From Pseudorhodobacter antarcticus (GTDB lineage: Bacteria; Pseudomonadota; Alphaproteobacteria; Rhodobacterales; Rhodobacteraceae): a stretch of DNA of 64,000 nucleotides. Positions within the stretch are counted from its first letter, which is position 1. The number at the start of each line of letters is the position of its first letter. Both the position numbers and the translations under genes were made by a program. Of this stretch, positions 17,946 through 27,743 are shown piece by piece. The stretch spans positions 28,693 to 92,692 of the forward strand of contig NZ_FOCO01000013.1 in assembly GCF_900110135.1 (NCBI RefSeq), given 5' to 3'. The notes under the pieces were generated by a model. It was given only the letters and a program-made list of their open reading frames with translations. It was not told where the DNA came from and did not search any database.

Positions 17946-19136
17946 TCATTGCAGCATCGACATAGGGTCGATCACCTCAACACCACGGCGAATTTCAAAG
18001 TGCAGGAACGACGGGTTCGCGTTGTGAACAACGCCAATCGTTTGACCCTTTTTGACTTTATCGCCCTTTTTCACTTTGATCCCATCGACTCCGGCATAGA
18101 TGGACACAAGATTGCTGGCATGACGCATCAGCAAAATAGGTACTTTGTCGGTGCCTTGTGAAATCGCCATGACCTCTCCCGCACCTGCCGCCCGGACTTT
18201 GGCCCCGGCAGGCGCGCTAATATCAATACCATCACTTTTGCCTTTGACGAAAGGCCGAATGATTTTGCCATCCACGGGCATGACAAAGGCGCTGGCGGAC
18301 GCTGCGGTGCGGGTTGCCCCCAAATCAGGCGAGGCTGGGGTCTCTTTTGGTTTGGCCGCAGCTGGCTGCGTCACCTCAGCAGGCAACGGTTTTGCGGCCG
18401 ACGGTGGTACAGGCGTGGCCGATGCCGTGCCGGGCGCGTTTGTGCTGGTTGAGGGTGCTGGGGGGGTGCCATTGACAACCGGGATCAGCAAATACTGGCC
18501 TTCGCGCAGGTCAAGGTTCGCGCCCAAAGTGTTCCAATCGGCCAACGCTTTGACGCTGACCCCATAAGTGCGTGCAATGGAATAGACCGTTTCGCCGCGC
18601 TGAACGCGGTGGCGGCCTGGCTGTTCTGCGCTGCTGCTGGGCGCTGCCACAGCGGGACGTGGCGTGCTGACGGTCCCGACCCGGTCCAGCGCACCAGATG
18701 CGATTGAGGTAACTTCGATCGGTGCGGGGGCAATTGTACCACCTGAAATCGCACCAGATTGGGGCGCTGTGCCGATCAACGGGGCTGCATCAACGCGGCG
18801 GGGCAGGGCTAACACTTCGCCGTCGCGCAGCAGGCTGTCAGGCGTCAACGCGTTGTAACGGCCCAACTCTTCCCCGTTCATTCCCAGCCGGTCCGCTACG
18901 CTGCGCACCGTGTCGCCGCGCCGCGCCAAAGCAACCTGATAGCCGGGATAGGCAATAACGCCGCGGCTGTCCGGGCTTGGGCGGTTTTGCGTGGCCCCGC
19001 GCGCAGCATCTGCTGTGTCCAAGGCCCCGCCCGTTAAACCGCGCATATCCCAATCAAGGCCACCACTTGGCATGCAGGCCGTCAACGCCCCAATGGCGAC
19101 ACCAAGAGTCAAAAATCTGGAAAATCGGGTCATCAT
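17946..19136 (-). CDS. nlpD: NlpD-like LysM/degenerate M23 lipoprotein
   Basis: Envelope lipoprotein with a signal peptide ending in lipobox LTAC at about residue 21. Two LysM peptidoglycan-binding modules follow (about residues 60-110 and 160-205), then a Pro/Ala linker and a C-terminal LytM/M23 domain. Zinc ligands look degenerate: GIDISAP lacks the preceding His and SFLHFEIR has one His where active enzymes have HxH, as in E. coli NlpD, an amidase activator. The ATG at 19136 has GAGG at good spacing; a GTG at 19148 is possible. It is third in surE-pcm-nlpD. Confidence 0.87.
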   Translation of the reverse strand: MMTRFSRFLTLGVAIGALTACMPSGGLDWDMRGLTGGALDTADAARGATQNRPSPDSRGVIAYPGYQVALARRGDTVRSVADRLGMNGEELGRYNALTPDSLLRDGEVLALPRRVDAAPLIGTAPQSGAISGGTIAPAPIEVTSIASGALDRVGTVSTPRPAVAAPSSSAEQPGRHRVQRGETVYSIARTYGVSVKALADWNTLGANLDLREGQYLLIPVVNGTPPAPSTSTNAPGTASATPVPPSAAKPLPAEVTQPAAAKPKETPASPDLGATRTAASASAFVMPVDGKIIRPFVKGKSDGIDISAPAGAKVRAAGAGEVMAISQGTDKVPILLMRHASNLVSIYAGVDGIKVKKGDKVKKGQTIGVVHNANPSFLHFEIRRGVEVIDPMSMLQ

Positions 19137-19192
19137 GCTGGGCCTCACAGGGTTCGTCCGGGTTGGCCCCGGTACGGGTTGGTTTACAGGGT

Positions 19193-19858
19193 TCAGTCGG
19201 CACCAAGACCTTCTATCAGCGGCACAAAACGCACTGGCCGAAGCTCTTCGTAGTCATAACCTTTTTCAAGGCGCGTCACTTTTATCAAACTTTGGACGGC
19301 ATCGGACTGTCCAACGGGCACAACCATGATACCCCCAATTTTCATTTGCGCCAAGAGGGGGCCGGGTGGATCCTCGGCAGCGGCGGTTACCAAAATGCGG
19401 TCAAACGGGCCTTGATCGGGCAAACCGAAACTGCCATCGGCGGCAAAGACGGTGATATTGGTCAGGTTCAGGGCGCGAAACACTTCGGACGCTTCGCGCA
19501 CCAAGCGGCGGTGGCGGTCAACAGTATACACGCGGCGGGCAAGCTGCGCGAGTATGGCCGCCTGATAGCCGGACCCCGTTCCCACCTCCAGCACAGTGTC
19601 GCGGGGCTGCACATTCAACGCTTGTGTCATCAAACCCACGACAGACGGCTGGCTGATGGTTTGACCACAGGCGATGGGCAGGGGCATATCCTCATAGGTG
19701 CGGTCCGCAAACAAACCCTTGATGAAATGCCCCCGGTCCACCCGTTCCATCGCGGTCAACACACGAGCGTCGGTCACGCCTTTGGACCGCAGCGCAAAAA
19801 GGAACCGCATCTTGCGTTCAGCCAGATCATCCGCGTCCTCTGGCATGCCTGTGGTCAT
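19193..19858 (-). CDS. pcm: Protein-L-isoaspartate O-methyltransferase
   Basis: Repairs isoaspartyl residues in damaged proteins using S-adenosylmethionine. The 221-residue protein has the SAM motif [15 protein letters not shown] near residue 78 and the characteristic [21 protein letters not shown] region before it. Its start codon shares one base with the surE stop (TAATG). A second, divergent Pcm-like gene occurs near 27 kb. Confidence 0.95.
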   Translation of the reverse strand: MTTGMPEDADDLAERKMRFLFALRSKGVTDARVLTAMERVDRGHFIKGLFADRTYEDMPLPIACGQTISQPSVVGLMTQALNVQPRDTVLEVGTGSGYQAAILAQLARRVYTVDRHRRLVREASEVFRALNLTNITVFAADGSFGLPDQGPFDRILVTAAAEDPPGPLLAQMKIGGIMVVPVGQSDAVQSLIKVTRLEKGYDYEELRPVRFVPLIEGLGAD

Positions 19859-20643
19859 TACAGTCGCGCCGCAAGGTCGGCTAGGCGATCATGCGCAGTC
19901 AGATCCGCGCGCATCGGCGTGATCGCGATGTAATCTTCCATATTTGCACGCACGTCCGTTCCGGGCCCACTGTCTACCGCTTGCGCGCCACCTTTAATCC
20001 ACAAAAAACGTCGCCCGTTTGGCGCGTGGTGCGGCTCCACCCCGAAATAGGTGCCGGGCCGCCAGCCTTGGGCCACCACTTGGCTGCCTTTTACATCTGC
20101 GGCGGGGCAGGGCGGAAAATTGATATTGTAAAACAACTGGTAATCATCATTCGTGTCCCATAGCCCTTTGTCCAGCAAAGCACGCACAACGCTTGCACCA
20201 TGCACCCGCGCGCCTTCAAACGGATCATCAAGCGGCTGCGTGCGCGGGCCCAAAAACTGCGACAGCGCAATTGCTGGAATGCCTTGCAGCGCCGCCTCCA
20301 TCGCGCCCCCAATCGTGCCTGAATACAGCACGTTTTGCCCCGCATTATTGCCTCGGTTCACCCCAGACAGCACCAAATCAGGGCGGCCATGCGTCATCAC
20401 GTCATAAATCCCAGCCAGCACACAATCGGCCGGGCTTCCCTCTGCTGCAAACCGCCTTGGCCCCAATTCCGCAATCATCATCGGGTGGGTATAGCTGATG
20501 CAATGGCCAACGCCGGATTGTTCAAACGCAGGGGCCACGGTCCACACTTCGCCCTGATCGCCCGCGATCTCATGCGCGATCTCCAGCAACACCTCTAGGC
20601 CCGGCGCGTTGATCCCGTCATCGTTCGTCACCAAAATGCGCAT
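19858..20643 (-). CDS. surE: 5'/3'-nucleotidase SurE
   Basis: Metal-dependent nucleoside-monophosphate phosphatase. The N-terminus [19 protein letters not shown] carries the DD metal ligands at residues 8-9. The [10 protein letters not shown] and [11 protein letters not shown] blocks complete the active site. At 261 residues the length is normal. It is the first gene of the surE-pcm-nlpD unit and is divergent from the phosphomannomutase gene; the 231 bp between them should carry both promoters. Confidence 0.96.
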   Translation of the reverse strand: MRILVTNDDGINAPGLEVLLEIAHEIAGDQGEVWTVAPAFEQSGVGHCISYTHPMMIAELGPRRFAAEGSPADCVLAGIYDVMTHGRPDLVLSGVNRGNNAGQNVLYSGTIGGAMEAALQGIPAIALSQFLGPRTQPLDDPFEGARVHGASVVRALLDKGLWDTNDDYQLFYNINFPPCPAADVKGSQVVAQGWRPGTYFGVEPHHAPNGRRFLWIKGGAQAVDSGPGTDVRANMEDYIAITPMRADLTAHDRLADLAARL

Positions 20644-20874
20644 GTTGCCCCCTATATCTTGTGTACTTGATTAGACGAGGCGTGCGCCCCGGTAAAGTGC
20701 GCAAGCCGGGATTGATGTGTAAACCGTGCGGAATAGGTCGATTTTGGCACGGTTTATGCGGATCAGGAAACGGGGGGTGCATTTTGTCGCCAAAGTCTTT
20801 GGGTTTACGCTTGGCGCGCAGGGAAAGCTGTGGTTTGAAAAGGAAAACCCGCCGCCGACAATATACCGGAGAAG

Positions 20875-22245
20875 ATGATGACCGCGCTGACCTGCTTCAA
20901 GGCCTATGATATTCGCGGCCGGCTGGGGGCAGAGCTGAACGCAGAGATTGCCGAACGTATTGCGCGTGCTTTTGCCCAAGTTTTGGGGGCGGAGCGCGTT
21001 GTCGTTGGGCATGATCCACGCCAATCATCGGCAGAATTGATCGCGGCAGTCAAAACCGGGCTGGTAAAGGCGGGGGTGGAGGTGTTGGACCTTGGACTGT
21101 GCGGTACCGAAGAAATGTATCACGCCACCAGCTATTTTGAGGCGGACGGTGGTATTGAAGTGACTGCCTCACACAATCCGATGGATTACAATGGGATGAA
21201 GCTGGTCGGCAAAGGCTCGCGCCCTTTGGACCCCGGAACGGATATGCATGCGATCAGGGCATTGGCCGAAGCAGGCAATTTTGCGCCCGAAAAACCGGGC
21301 GGCGAGGTGCGGCCAGCCAAAGCAGCGCGCGGGGCCTATGTGCGTGCCGTGTTGTCCTTTATCGATGTCACTGCCCTGCGCCCCATGAAAATTCTGGTCA
21401 ATGCGGGCAACGGGGCGGCTGGTCCCACGTTTGATGAATTGGCAACAGCGCTGTCAAAACGTCGCGCGCCCCTATCATTCATCTGTCTGAACCACGAACC
21501 GGATGGCAGCTTTCCCAACGGTATTCCCAATCCGTTGCTGCCCGAAAATCAACCGATGACTGCAAACGCCGTGCTGGCGGCGGGCGCGGACCTTGGCATC
21601 GCGTGGGACGGTGATTTTGATCGCTGTTTCTTGTTTGATCATCTGGGCCGCTTTGTGCCGGGCGAATACATCGTCGGGCTGCTGGCAGAGGTGTTTTTGG
21701 CCAAGGAACCCGGCGCGAAAATTATCCATGACCCCCGCGTTTTGTGGAATACGGTTGATGTTGTGACCCGTTTGGGCGGCACCCCGTTGATGGCGCGCAC
21801 GGGCCACGCGTACCTTAAACAAGCCATGCGCGATACTGGTGCCGTCTATGGTGGCGAGATGTCGGCGCATCACTATTTCCGCGATTTTGCCTGCTGCGAC
21901 AGCGGGATGATCCCTTGGCTTTTGATTGTTGAATTGATGTCGCGGCGGGGCGTTTCCTTGGCCGATTTGGTCAGCGCGCGGATGGCGGCGTTCCCATCGT
22001 CGGGTGAGATTAACTTTCACAGCGATGACCCGGCAGGCGCGCGGGACCGTGTTTTGGCCGATTTGGCGGGGCAGGTGATTGCGCGTGACGACACAGATGG
22101 ATTGTCCTTGGACATGGGGGATTGGCGGTTGAACTTGCGAACATCCAACACCGAAACCTTGCTGCGGCTGAACGTAGAATCGCGTGGTGATCCTGTAAAA
22201 CTTGCCAATGCCGTGGCGCGCCTGCGCGGACTGATCCAAAGGTAA
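20875..22245 (+). CDS. Phosphomannomutase/phosphoglucomutase
   Basis: Interconverts hexose-1- and -6-phosphates, supplying GDP-mannose or UDP-glucose pathways. The protein (456 residues) shows the phosphoserine loop TASHNPMDYNGMK near residue 100, the magnesium loop DGDFDRC near 243, the sugar-binding GGEMSAHHYFRD block near 323 and the C-terminal RTSNTETLLRLN phosphate-binding loop. This is the ManB/CpsG type. Two ATG codons occur in tandem at the start (20875, 20878). No polysaccharide genes are adjacent. Confidence 0.92.
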   Translation: MMTALTCFKAYDIRGRLGAELNAEIAERIARAFAQVLGAERVVVGHDPRQSSAELIAAVKTGLVKAGVEVLDLGLCGTEEMYHATSYFEADGGIEVTASHNPMDYNGMKLVGKGSRPLDPGTDMHAIRALAEAGNFAPEKPGGEVRPAKAARGAYVRAVLSFIDVTALRPMKILVNAGNGAAGPTFDELATALSKRRAPLSFICLNHEPDGSFPNGIPNPLLPENQPMTANAVLAAGADLGIAWDGDFDRCFLFDHLGRFVPGEYIVGLLAEVFLAKEPGAKIIHDPRVLWNTVDVVTRLGGTPLMARTGHAYLKQAMRDTGAVYGGEMSAHHYFRDFACCDSGMIPWLLIVELMSRRGVSLADLVSARMAAFPSSGEINFHSDDPAGARDRVLADLAGQVIARDDTDGLSLDMGDWRLNLRTSNTETLLRLNVESRGDPVKLANAVARLRGLIQR

Positions 22246-23268
22246 GTTCAGGGATTGGGCTGACATCAAATATCGCGTTTGCGGAATTGGTTTTGGCGCC
22301 GCCATGCTGGTTAGAACGCAAATGGATTGGGCGGCGTCCCAATCAATCAGTTTTTGCAGTCACAAACACTGATGAACATCAGATATACACCCGAAGCAGG
22401 GGCAGCAGCTTTGCTGATCAAGCATAAAAAAGGATGCCAAAAGGTGCCCATCATGCCTTTGACGTTTAGCGCGCAAAGGCGCGGGTGCAGCATGCGATGA
22501 CGGCGGGGTTTGACCACCCTATCGCGCGACACGCGGCCAATGTTCAAAATCAATATGGCTCTGCAGAGTGAGGTGCTTTGCTGGCTGCGCAACTTTTCTG
22601 ATAATAATGTTGTATCTTGGGCGTGAAATGATCGCTCTTAGCGGCTTGGACCCAGCCCACTACAAAACATAGATGCCATATGTTTCAATATCTTATAAGA
22701 TGTATCCGTTATTTCGCATGCAGCAATGCGCATGGCGATCATCGCGGCCAGCGGATTGCTCGAAGCGGCAATGCCTGACGGTGGCAATAACCTTGTGACC
22801 TCAGCCTAGGGAATTCATTCGGGCATTGCGTGTCCCGGTTCTGCCATGTCGATTCGTGCTGAGGCGGTGGATTTTGCAGATTTGCAAACCGCTGATAAGG
22901 CAGCCGTTGCTGGTGGGCAGATGAAATTTATGACAAACGATAGCGCTTTTGTGCCTGCGCATGTGAAGAATTTTGTGCCCCACTTGCGCAGGCTAGAACG
23001 GGCGGATGCCAAATTTACTTTCGCCGCGCGCGCTTTCGGGACAACGCTGTTGCCACGAACTTGTTGCAATTGTGGGTTCAAATCACAGCGACATCACGCG
23101 CGAACCGCGTGTCGATCGAGGGATCGTTCACCACACCTTTGTTATCCAGAATGATCTTCATCGCGCGTGGCACCTGATGCGCACGATTTAGGTGCAATCG
23201 GTGGTCCCGAAACCTTGGCGCGCGCGCCCTGCAATGCTAAAAGACCACAAGGTTGAGGGAGGTTACGA
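22246..23268 (+). other. 1-kb gene-poor stretch, possibly decayed coding DNA
   Basis: No convincing gene on either strand. The best frame runs from ATG 22846 (102 codons). Its first 65 or so codons look protein-like (VDFADLQTADKAAVAGG, HVKNFVPHLRRLERADAKF), then composition changes. A single frameshift near 23037 would continue into another protein-like frame (NAVATNLLQLWVQITA) ending near 23180. This suggests a broken gene but I cannot name a family. The left part (22246-22800) shows nothing I can support. Confidence 0.35.
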
Positions 23269-24159
23269 ATGACTGAGATGCTGGAAAACGAACGTAACAC
23301 CGCCGCCGCATGGTTCAAAACCCTGCGCGATGATATTGTATCTGCCTTTGAAGCGTTGGAAGATCGCCAAACCGCTGGCCCCATCGCCCATCTGCCTGCG
23401 GGTAGGTTTGAGGTAACAAACACCAAACGCGACGCCGAGGATGGTTCTGATGCGGGCGGTGGTTTGATGTCGGTGATGCGCAGTGGCCGGGTGTTCGAAA
23501 AGGTTGGTGTCAACATCTCCACCGTTTATGGCGCGCTGGCCCCACCAGCGCAAAAGGCAATGGCCGCACGCGGTGTGCCAGGGATGGACCGCGATCCCAG
23601 ATTTTGGGCATCGGGCATCAGCCTTGTCGCGCATATGCAAAACCCACATGCGCCAGCGGTTCACATGAACACTCGGATGTTTTGGACCCCGCATGCGTGG
23701 TGGTTTGGCGGCGGGTCGGACCTAAACCCCTGCATTGAATATGCGGCCGACACACAGCATTTTCATGACACACAAAAAGCCCATCTTGCCCCACATGGCG
23801 ATGATCTGTACCCAAAGTTGAAAGAATGGGCGGATGAGTATTTTTACATCCCACACCGCAATCGTGCGCGTGGTGTTGGTGGCATTTTCATGGACGATCG
23901 CAATACGGGCGATTGGGCCGCAGATTTCGCGCTGACCCAAGATATTGGCCGGGCGTTTTTGCCTGCTTTTGTGCCTTTGATTGATCTGCGCCGCGATACC
24001 GCTTGGACCGATGCCGACAAAGACACCCAGTTAATCCACCGCGGGCTCTACGCAGAATATAATTTGGTGTACGACCGTGGCACCAAGTTTGGCCTTGCCA
24101 CCGGTCATGACGCCAACGCGGTGTTGATGAGCTTGCCACCGTTGGCCAAATGGATTTGA
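23269..24159 (+). CDS. hemF: Oxygen-dependent coproporphyrinogen III oxidase
   Basis: Converts coproporphyrinogen III to protoporphyrinogen IX in haem synthesis with O2. Conserved blocks include NTKRDAEDGSDAGGG, GVNISTVYG, HMNTRMFW and WWFGGGSDLNP, with the C-terminal YAEYNLVYDRGTKFGL motif. The length (296 residues) is normal. An AGGGAGG sequence precedes the ATG at good spacing. Its last 10 bp overlap the start of idi. Confidence 0.96.
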   Translation: MTEMLENERNTAAAWFKTLRDDIVSAFEALEDRQTAGPIAHLPAGRFEVTNTKRDAEDGSDAGGGLMSVMRSGRVFEKVGVNISTVYGALAPPAQKAMAARGVPGMDRDPRFWASGISLVAHMQNPHAPAVHMNTRMFWTPHAWWFGGGSDLNPCIEYAADTQHFHDTQKAHLAPHGDDLYPKLKEWADEYFYIPHRNRARGVGGIFMDDRNTGDWAADFALTQDIGRAFLPAFVPLIDLRRDTAWTDADKDTQLIHRGLYAEYNLVYDRGTKFGLATGHDANAVLMSLPPLAKWI

Positions 24160-24677
24160 TCCCCGCATGGTTGGACGGGGTCTTGCAACCCGTTGAAAAG
24201 CTGGCCGTGCATCAACGCGGCCTGCGCCACAAAGCGATATCGGTATTTGTGCTGTGTGGCGATGCCGTGCTGATCCAGCAACGTGCAGCGGAAAAATACC
24301 ACACACCAGGCCTGTGGGCCAACACCTGCTGCACCCATCCGCATTGGGGGGAGGACGATTTGGGCTGTGCCAACAGACGGTTGGAGCAGGAATTGGGCAT
24401 AAAAGGCCTTGATCTGCGCGCTGTGGGTGAGGTGGAATACCGCGCCGATGTAGGCGGTGGGTTGATTGAACATGAATTGGTGCAAGTGTTCACCGCCCAA
24501 ACGGCGCAGTCGCTGCCAACCGCGTTAAACCCCGAAGAGGTGCAAGCCGCCCGTTGGGTGCCCCTTACCGATCTGATGGCGGAAATCGCAGCGGATCCCG
24601 CGCCTTTCACACCGTGGCTGCGAATTTATCTGGACCAGCACCGCACTCAGATTTTTGGCACAACTGCACAGCTTTAG
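24150..24677 (+). CDS. idi: Isopentenyl-diphosphate Delta-isomerase, type I
   Basis: Nudix-fold enzyme that interconverts IPP and DMAPP for isoprenoids. Conserved features are the catalytic cysteine in NTCCTHPHWGE near residue 55, the Nudix-like RRLEQELGI and the GEVEYRADVG glutamate region. It has 175 residues, normal for type I. The ATG lies inside hemF, so the two are co-translated. In phototrophic Rhodobacterales idi is often near pigment genes, but none is visible here. Confidence 0.93.
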   Translation: MDLIPAWLDGVLQPVEKLAVHQRGLRHKAISVFVLCGDAVLIQQRAAEKYHTPGLWANTCCTHPHWGEDDLGCANRRLEQELGIKGLDLRAVGEVEYRADVGGGLIEHELVQVFTAQTAQSLPTALNPEEVQAARWVPLTDLMAEIAADPAPFTPWLRIYLDQHRTQIFGTTAQL

Positions 24678-24732
24678 GGCTGGAAATCGCTTTTGCGCCA
24701 CGGCAAGCTGCCCCAACAATTGGGGGACAACA

Positions 24733-26148
24733 ATGCAAAATGCAAATGAGATGTGGCCGTTGGTCGACGCACATGCCGCCGATTTCAAAGCGCTTGCGGA
24801 CCGCGTGTTCGACACGCCCGAGGTGGCCTATACAGAAACACAATCCTGCGCTGCGCATTTGGCGCAATTGCAAGCATCGGGCGCGCGGATTACGCAAAAT
24901 TTGGCGGGTATCCCGACAGCAGTGATGGGCGAATGGGGGGCTGGTGGTCCCGTGATTGCGATTTTGGGCGAATATGATGCGCTGCCTGCCTTGGGGCAAG
25001 TTCCTGGCGTGGCAGAGCCACAACCGCTTGGTTATGCAGGCCACGGCTGTGGCCATAATCTATTGGGATCAGCATCAATGTTGGCCGCGGTCGCCTTGCG
25101 CGATTGGTTGCTGCAAACGGGTCGTCCCGGTCGCGTGCGCTATTACGGTTGCCCGGCCGAAGAAGGCGGGGCCGCCAAAGCGTTTATGGTGCGGGCCGGA
25201 TCGTTTGCCGATGTGGACGCCGCAATCACTTGGCATCCCAATGATTTCACAGGAATTATGCCGCCCCGTGCGCTGGCCAATATGCGGATTGATTTCACCT
25301 TTCATGGCCGCGCGGCGCATGCAGCAGGCTCTCCGGAACTTGGTCGGTCAGGGCTGGATGCGGTGGAATTGATGAATGTCGGTGTCAATTACATGCGCGA
25401 ACATATGCCAGATGATGCGCGCGTGCATTACGCTTATCTGGATGCAGGCGGCGAGGCACCGAATGTGGTGCAAGCCCGCGCCACGGTGCGTCAGTTGATC
25501 CGGGCATCCAGCAACGCAGGCCTGCGTGAATTGGTCGGGCGGGTGCGCAAAATTGGCGATGGTGCCGCGTTGATGACCGAAACCCGCGTTGAAGCGAAAG
25601 TGGTTTCTGCCGTATCCGCAATGCTGTCATCGCCCGTGTTGGAACGCGCGATGGAGGCTGAGATTTTTGCGATTGGCGCACCTGATTTTGATGCAACTGA
25701 TCATGATTTTGCGGCGGCGATTCAAGCCACGCTGACGGACGCGCATATCGCCGATACGTTCTGGAGGTCAGGCAAGGCGGTTGTGCCGGGCAAGATGTTG
25801 GCCGATTATGTGGTCAAGCTGGCCGATATGCCGCCTGCGGGGGCCGGATCCACCGATGTCACCGATGTTAGTTGGGCCGTGCCTACGGTGCAGGCCTATG
25901 TTGCGACTTGTGCCATCGGGACGCCGTTTCACAGTTGGCAATTGACCGCGCAAGGCAAATCGGCCGCCGCCCATAAAGGCATGATCCACGCCGCCAAAAT
26001 CATGGCGGCCACCGCGCGCGCGCTGATCGTGGACCCGGATTTGCTAGCGGCAGCGCAATCCGAACACGCCGCCAACCTTGCCAAGACCCCTTACATCTGC
26101 CCATTGGACCACGATGTGATGCCGCCCATCCCCGCCGTAAAAGGATAA
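24733..26148 (+). CDS. M20 amidohydrolase, AbgB-like
   Basis: Metallo-amidohydrolase related to p-aminobenzoyl-glutamate hydrolase subunit B. The metal-site blocks are GEYDALPALGQ, GHGCGHNLLG and CPAEEGGAAK, and a DISFTFHGRAAHAAG-like dimerisation-domain segment (IDFTFHGRAAHAAG) follows. ATG 24733 gives 471 residues, near the 481 of E. coli AbgB, and is preceded by GGGGGAC. An AbgA partner is not adjacent. The true substrate is unproven; the family also hydrolyses N-acyl amino acids. Confidence 0.87.
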   Translation: MQNANEMWPLVDAHAADFKALADRVFDTPEVAYTETQSCAAHLAQLQASGARITQNLAGIPTAVMGEWGAGGPVIAILGEYDALPALGQVPGVAEPQPLGYAGHGCGHNLLGSASMLAAVALRDWLLQTGRPGRVRYYGCPAEEGGAAKAFMVRAGSFADVDAAITWHPNDFTGIMPPRALANMRIDFTFHGRAAHAAGSPELGRSGLDAVELMNVGVNYMREHMPDDARVHYAYLDAGGEAPNVVQARATVRQLIRASSNAGLRELVGRVRKIGDGAALMTETRVEAKVVSAVSAMLSSPVLERAMEAEIFAIGAPDFDATDHDFAAAIQATLTDAHIADTFWRSGKAVVPGKMLADYVVKLADMPPAGAGSTDVTDVSWAVPTVQAYVATCAIGTPFHSWQLTAQGKSAAAHKGMIHAAKIMAATARALIVDPDLLAAAQSEHAANLAKTPYICPLDHDVMPPIPAVKG

Positions 26149-26151
26149 AAT

Positions 26152-26766
26152 ATGCAGCTTTATATTGCCAAAGGCACAATCTCGATTGCAGCGGCTTTGG
26201 TGCTGGAGGAGGCGGGTCTGGCCTATGATGCCATCGTGCTTGATTTTGCGACTGCGGCGCAAACCAAGCCTGACTATATGGCGGTGAACCCCAAAGGGCG
26301 CGTGCCCGCCCTGACCGTGCCGGACGGGATATTGACAGAAACCGGAGCCATTTTGGAATACATCGCAACGCTTGCACCGGCGGCTGGGTTGGCCCCCGCT
26401 GATGCGCTTAATGCCGCGCGGATGCGAGAGGTGATGTATTATATCGCCTCCACCATGCATGTGAACCATGCACATAAACTGCGCGGCACACGTTGGGCTG
26501 ATCTGCCCGAAAGTCATGCAGATATGCGCGCCAAAGTCGCCCAAACAATGGCAGCCAGCTGCACATATCTTGAGGAAAACGTGGCGTTTTCCCCGTTTGT
26601 ATTGGGTCCGCACATCAGTCTGGCCGATGCTTATCTTTATGTCGCTTGTACTTGGTTGGAAGGGGATAATGTGGATATTGCCGCTTATCCGCGTCTGGCC
26701 GCACATTTTGCGGCAATGGGTGCGCGGCCGTCGGTAAAGAAGCTGCGCGCGAATGATTGGATTTAG
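26152..26766 (+). CDS. Glutathione S-transferase family protein
   Basis: Thioredoxin-like N-terminal domain (about residues 1-76) with the cis-proline/NPKGRVPALTVPDG and TETGAILEYIA blocks that bind glutathione, and an all-helical C-terminal domain with the LSLADAYLY-type motif (ISLADAYLYVACTWLE). It has 204 residues and lies three bases after the M20 hydrolase, so probably in the same operon. Its substrate is unknown. Confidence 0.9.
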   Translation: MQLYIAKGTISIAAALVLEEAGLAYDAIVLDFATAAQTKPDYMAVNPKGRVPALTVPDGILTETGAILEYIATLAPAAGLAPADALNAARMREVMYYIASTMHVNHAHKLRGTRWADLPESHADMRAKVAQTMAASCTYLEENVAFSPFVLGPHISLADAYLYVACTWLEGDNVDIAAYPRLAAHFAAMGARPSVKKLRANDWI

Positions 26767-27032
26767 GATCGGGTTCGCTGGGCGCTGATGCGCCAAGGCT
26801 GCTTGTCTAAACGTGGCCTTGCCACACAGTTCGCTCTTATCAGGCGCAAATCATGGGGCGATTAAATGTCGATGCCCCTTGCCGCAGCCGCGCTTGACGG
26901 GGTTGGACGATGGGCTGCGTGGGGTGCAAAACGCCGCCACAAAACCTAATGCGCCGCACGCGCTGCAGGTTGCCCATGGAGTGGTTCTGTGGCATCAAAG
27001 GTCCAACAGCAACCAAACCAATGAGTTCAGCC

Positions 27033-27686
27033 ATGACCGATTTTTCCGCCCGTCGGACCGTGATGGTCGATACACAGGTTCGCCCGTCAGATGTGACCAA
27101 ATTTCCGATCATCGAAGCGATGCTAACAGTGCCGCGCGAGCTGTATGTTGGGGCTGGGCAGCATGAGGCGGCATATATTGGCGAGAACCTGAAAATCGCG
27201 GCGGGGCGGGTTATTCTGGAACCGCGCAGTTTTGCAAAATTGCTAGAGGCGGTTGATGTGCAACCGGATGAGGCGGTGTTGGATCTGGGCTGCGGCTTTG
27301 GGTATTCGACCGCCGTGGTAGCCCGGTTGGCGGAGGCGGTTGTTGCTGTAGAAGCAGACCCGGCGATGGCGCAAGATGCGCAGGGCCGATTGTCAGCGCA
27401 AGGTGTGGACAACGCGGCCGTCATATCCGGCAGCTTGGCCGATGGCGCGGCCAAACATGGCCCCTATGATGTGATTTTGATCCAAGGCGCTGTTGAAATG
27501 GTGCCAGACGCGTTGTTGGCGCAGCTAAAGCAGGGCGGGCGTATTGGTGCAGTGTTTATGGAAGGCCGTCTTGGGGTGGCCCGCGTGGGTCACATGGGGC
27601 CACAAGGTGTGACATGGCGGTACGCGTTCAACGCGTCGGCACCCGTGCTGCAAGGATTTACCAAAACGGCTGCTTTTGCTTTGTAA
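27033..27686 (+). CDS. Pcm-like protein-L-isoaspartate methyltransferase homologue
   Basis: A SAM-dependent methyltransferase of the isoaspartyl family but divergent from the canonical pcm near 19 kb: it starts MTDFSARRTVMVDTQVRPSDV and has VLDLGCGFGYSTAVV as SAM motif I near residue 80. Rhodobacterales usually carry this form directly before tolC, as here. The ATG at 27033 matches relatives; an in-frame ATG at 27021 is possible. No strong ribosome binding site is visible. About 266 bp upstream contain no supported gene. Confidence 0.85.
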   Translation: MTDFSARRTVMVDTQVRPSDVTKFPIIEAMLTVPRELYVGAGQHEAAYIGENLKIAAGRVILEPRSFAKLLEAVDVQPDEAVLDLGCGFGYSTAVVARLAEAVVAVEADPAMAQDAQGRLSAQGVDNAAVISGSLADGAAKHGPYDVILIQGAVEMVPDALLAQLKQGGRIGAVFMEGRLGVARVGHMGPQGVTWRYAFNASAPVLQGFTKTAAFAL

Positions 27687-27743
27687 GCAGTCAAGGACCG
27701 GGCGTAACGCCGCGGCCCGATAATGATAACCGGAGTAAGGCAG

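Noticed and set aside
23066..23100. tRNA-like T-arm (GGGTTCAAATCACAG)
   Set aside because: The arms do not pair in the correct register and no anticodon or acceptor stem can be folded around it.
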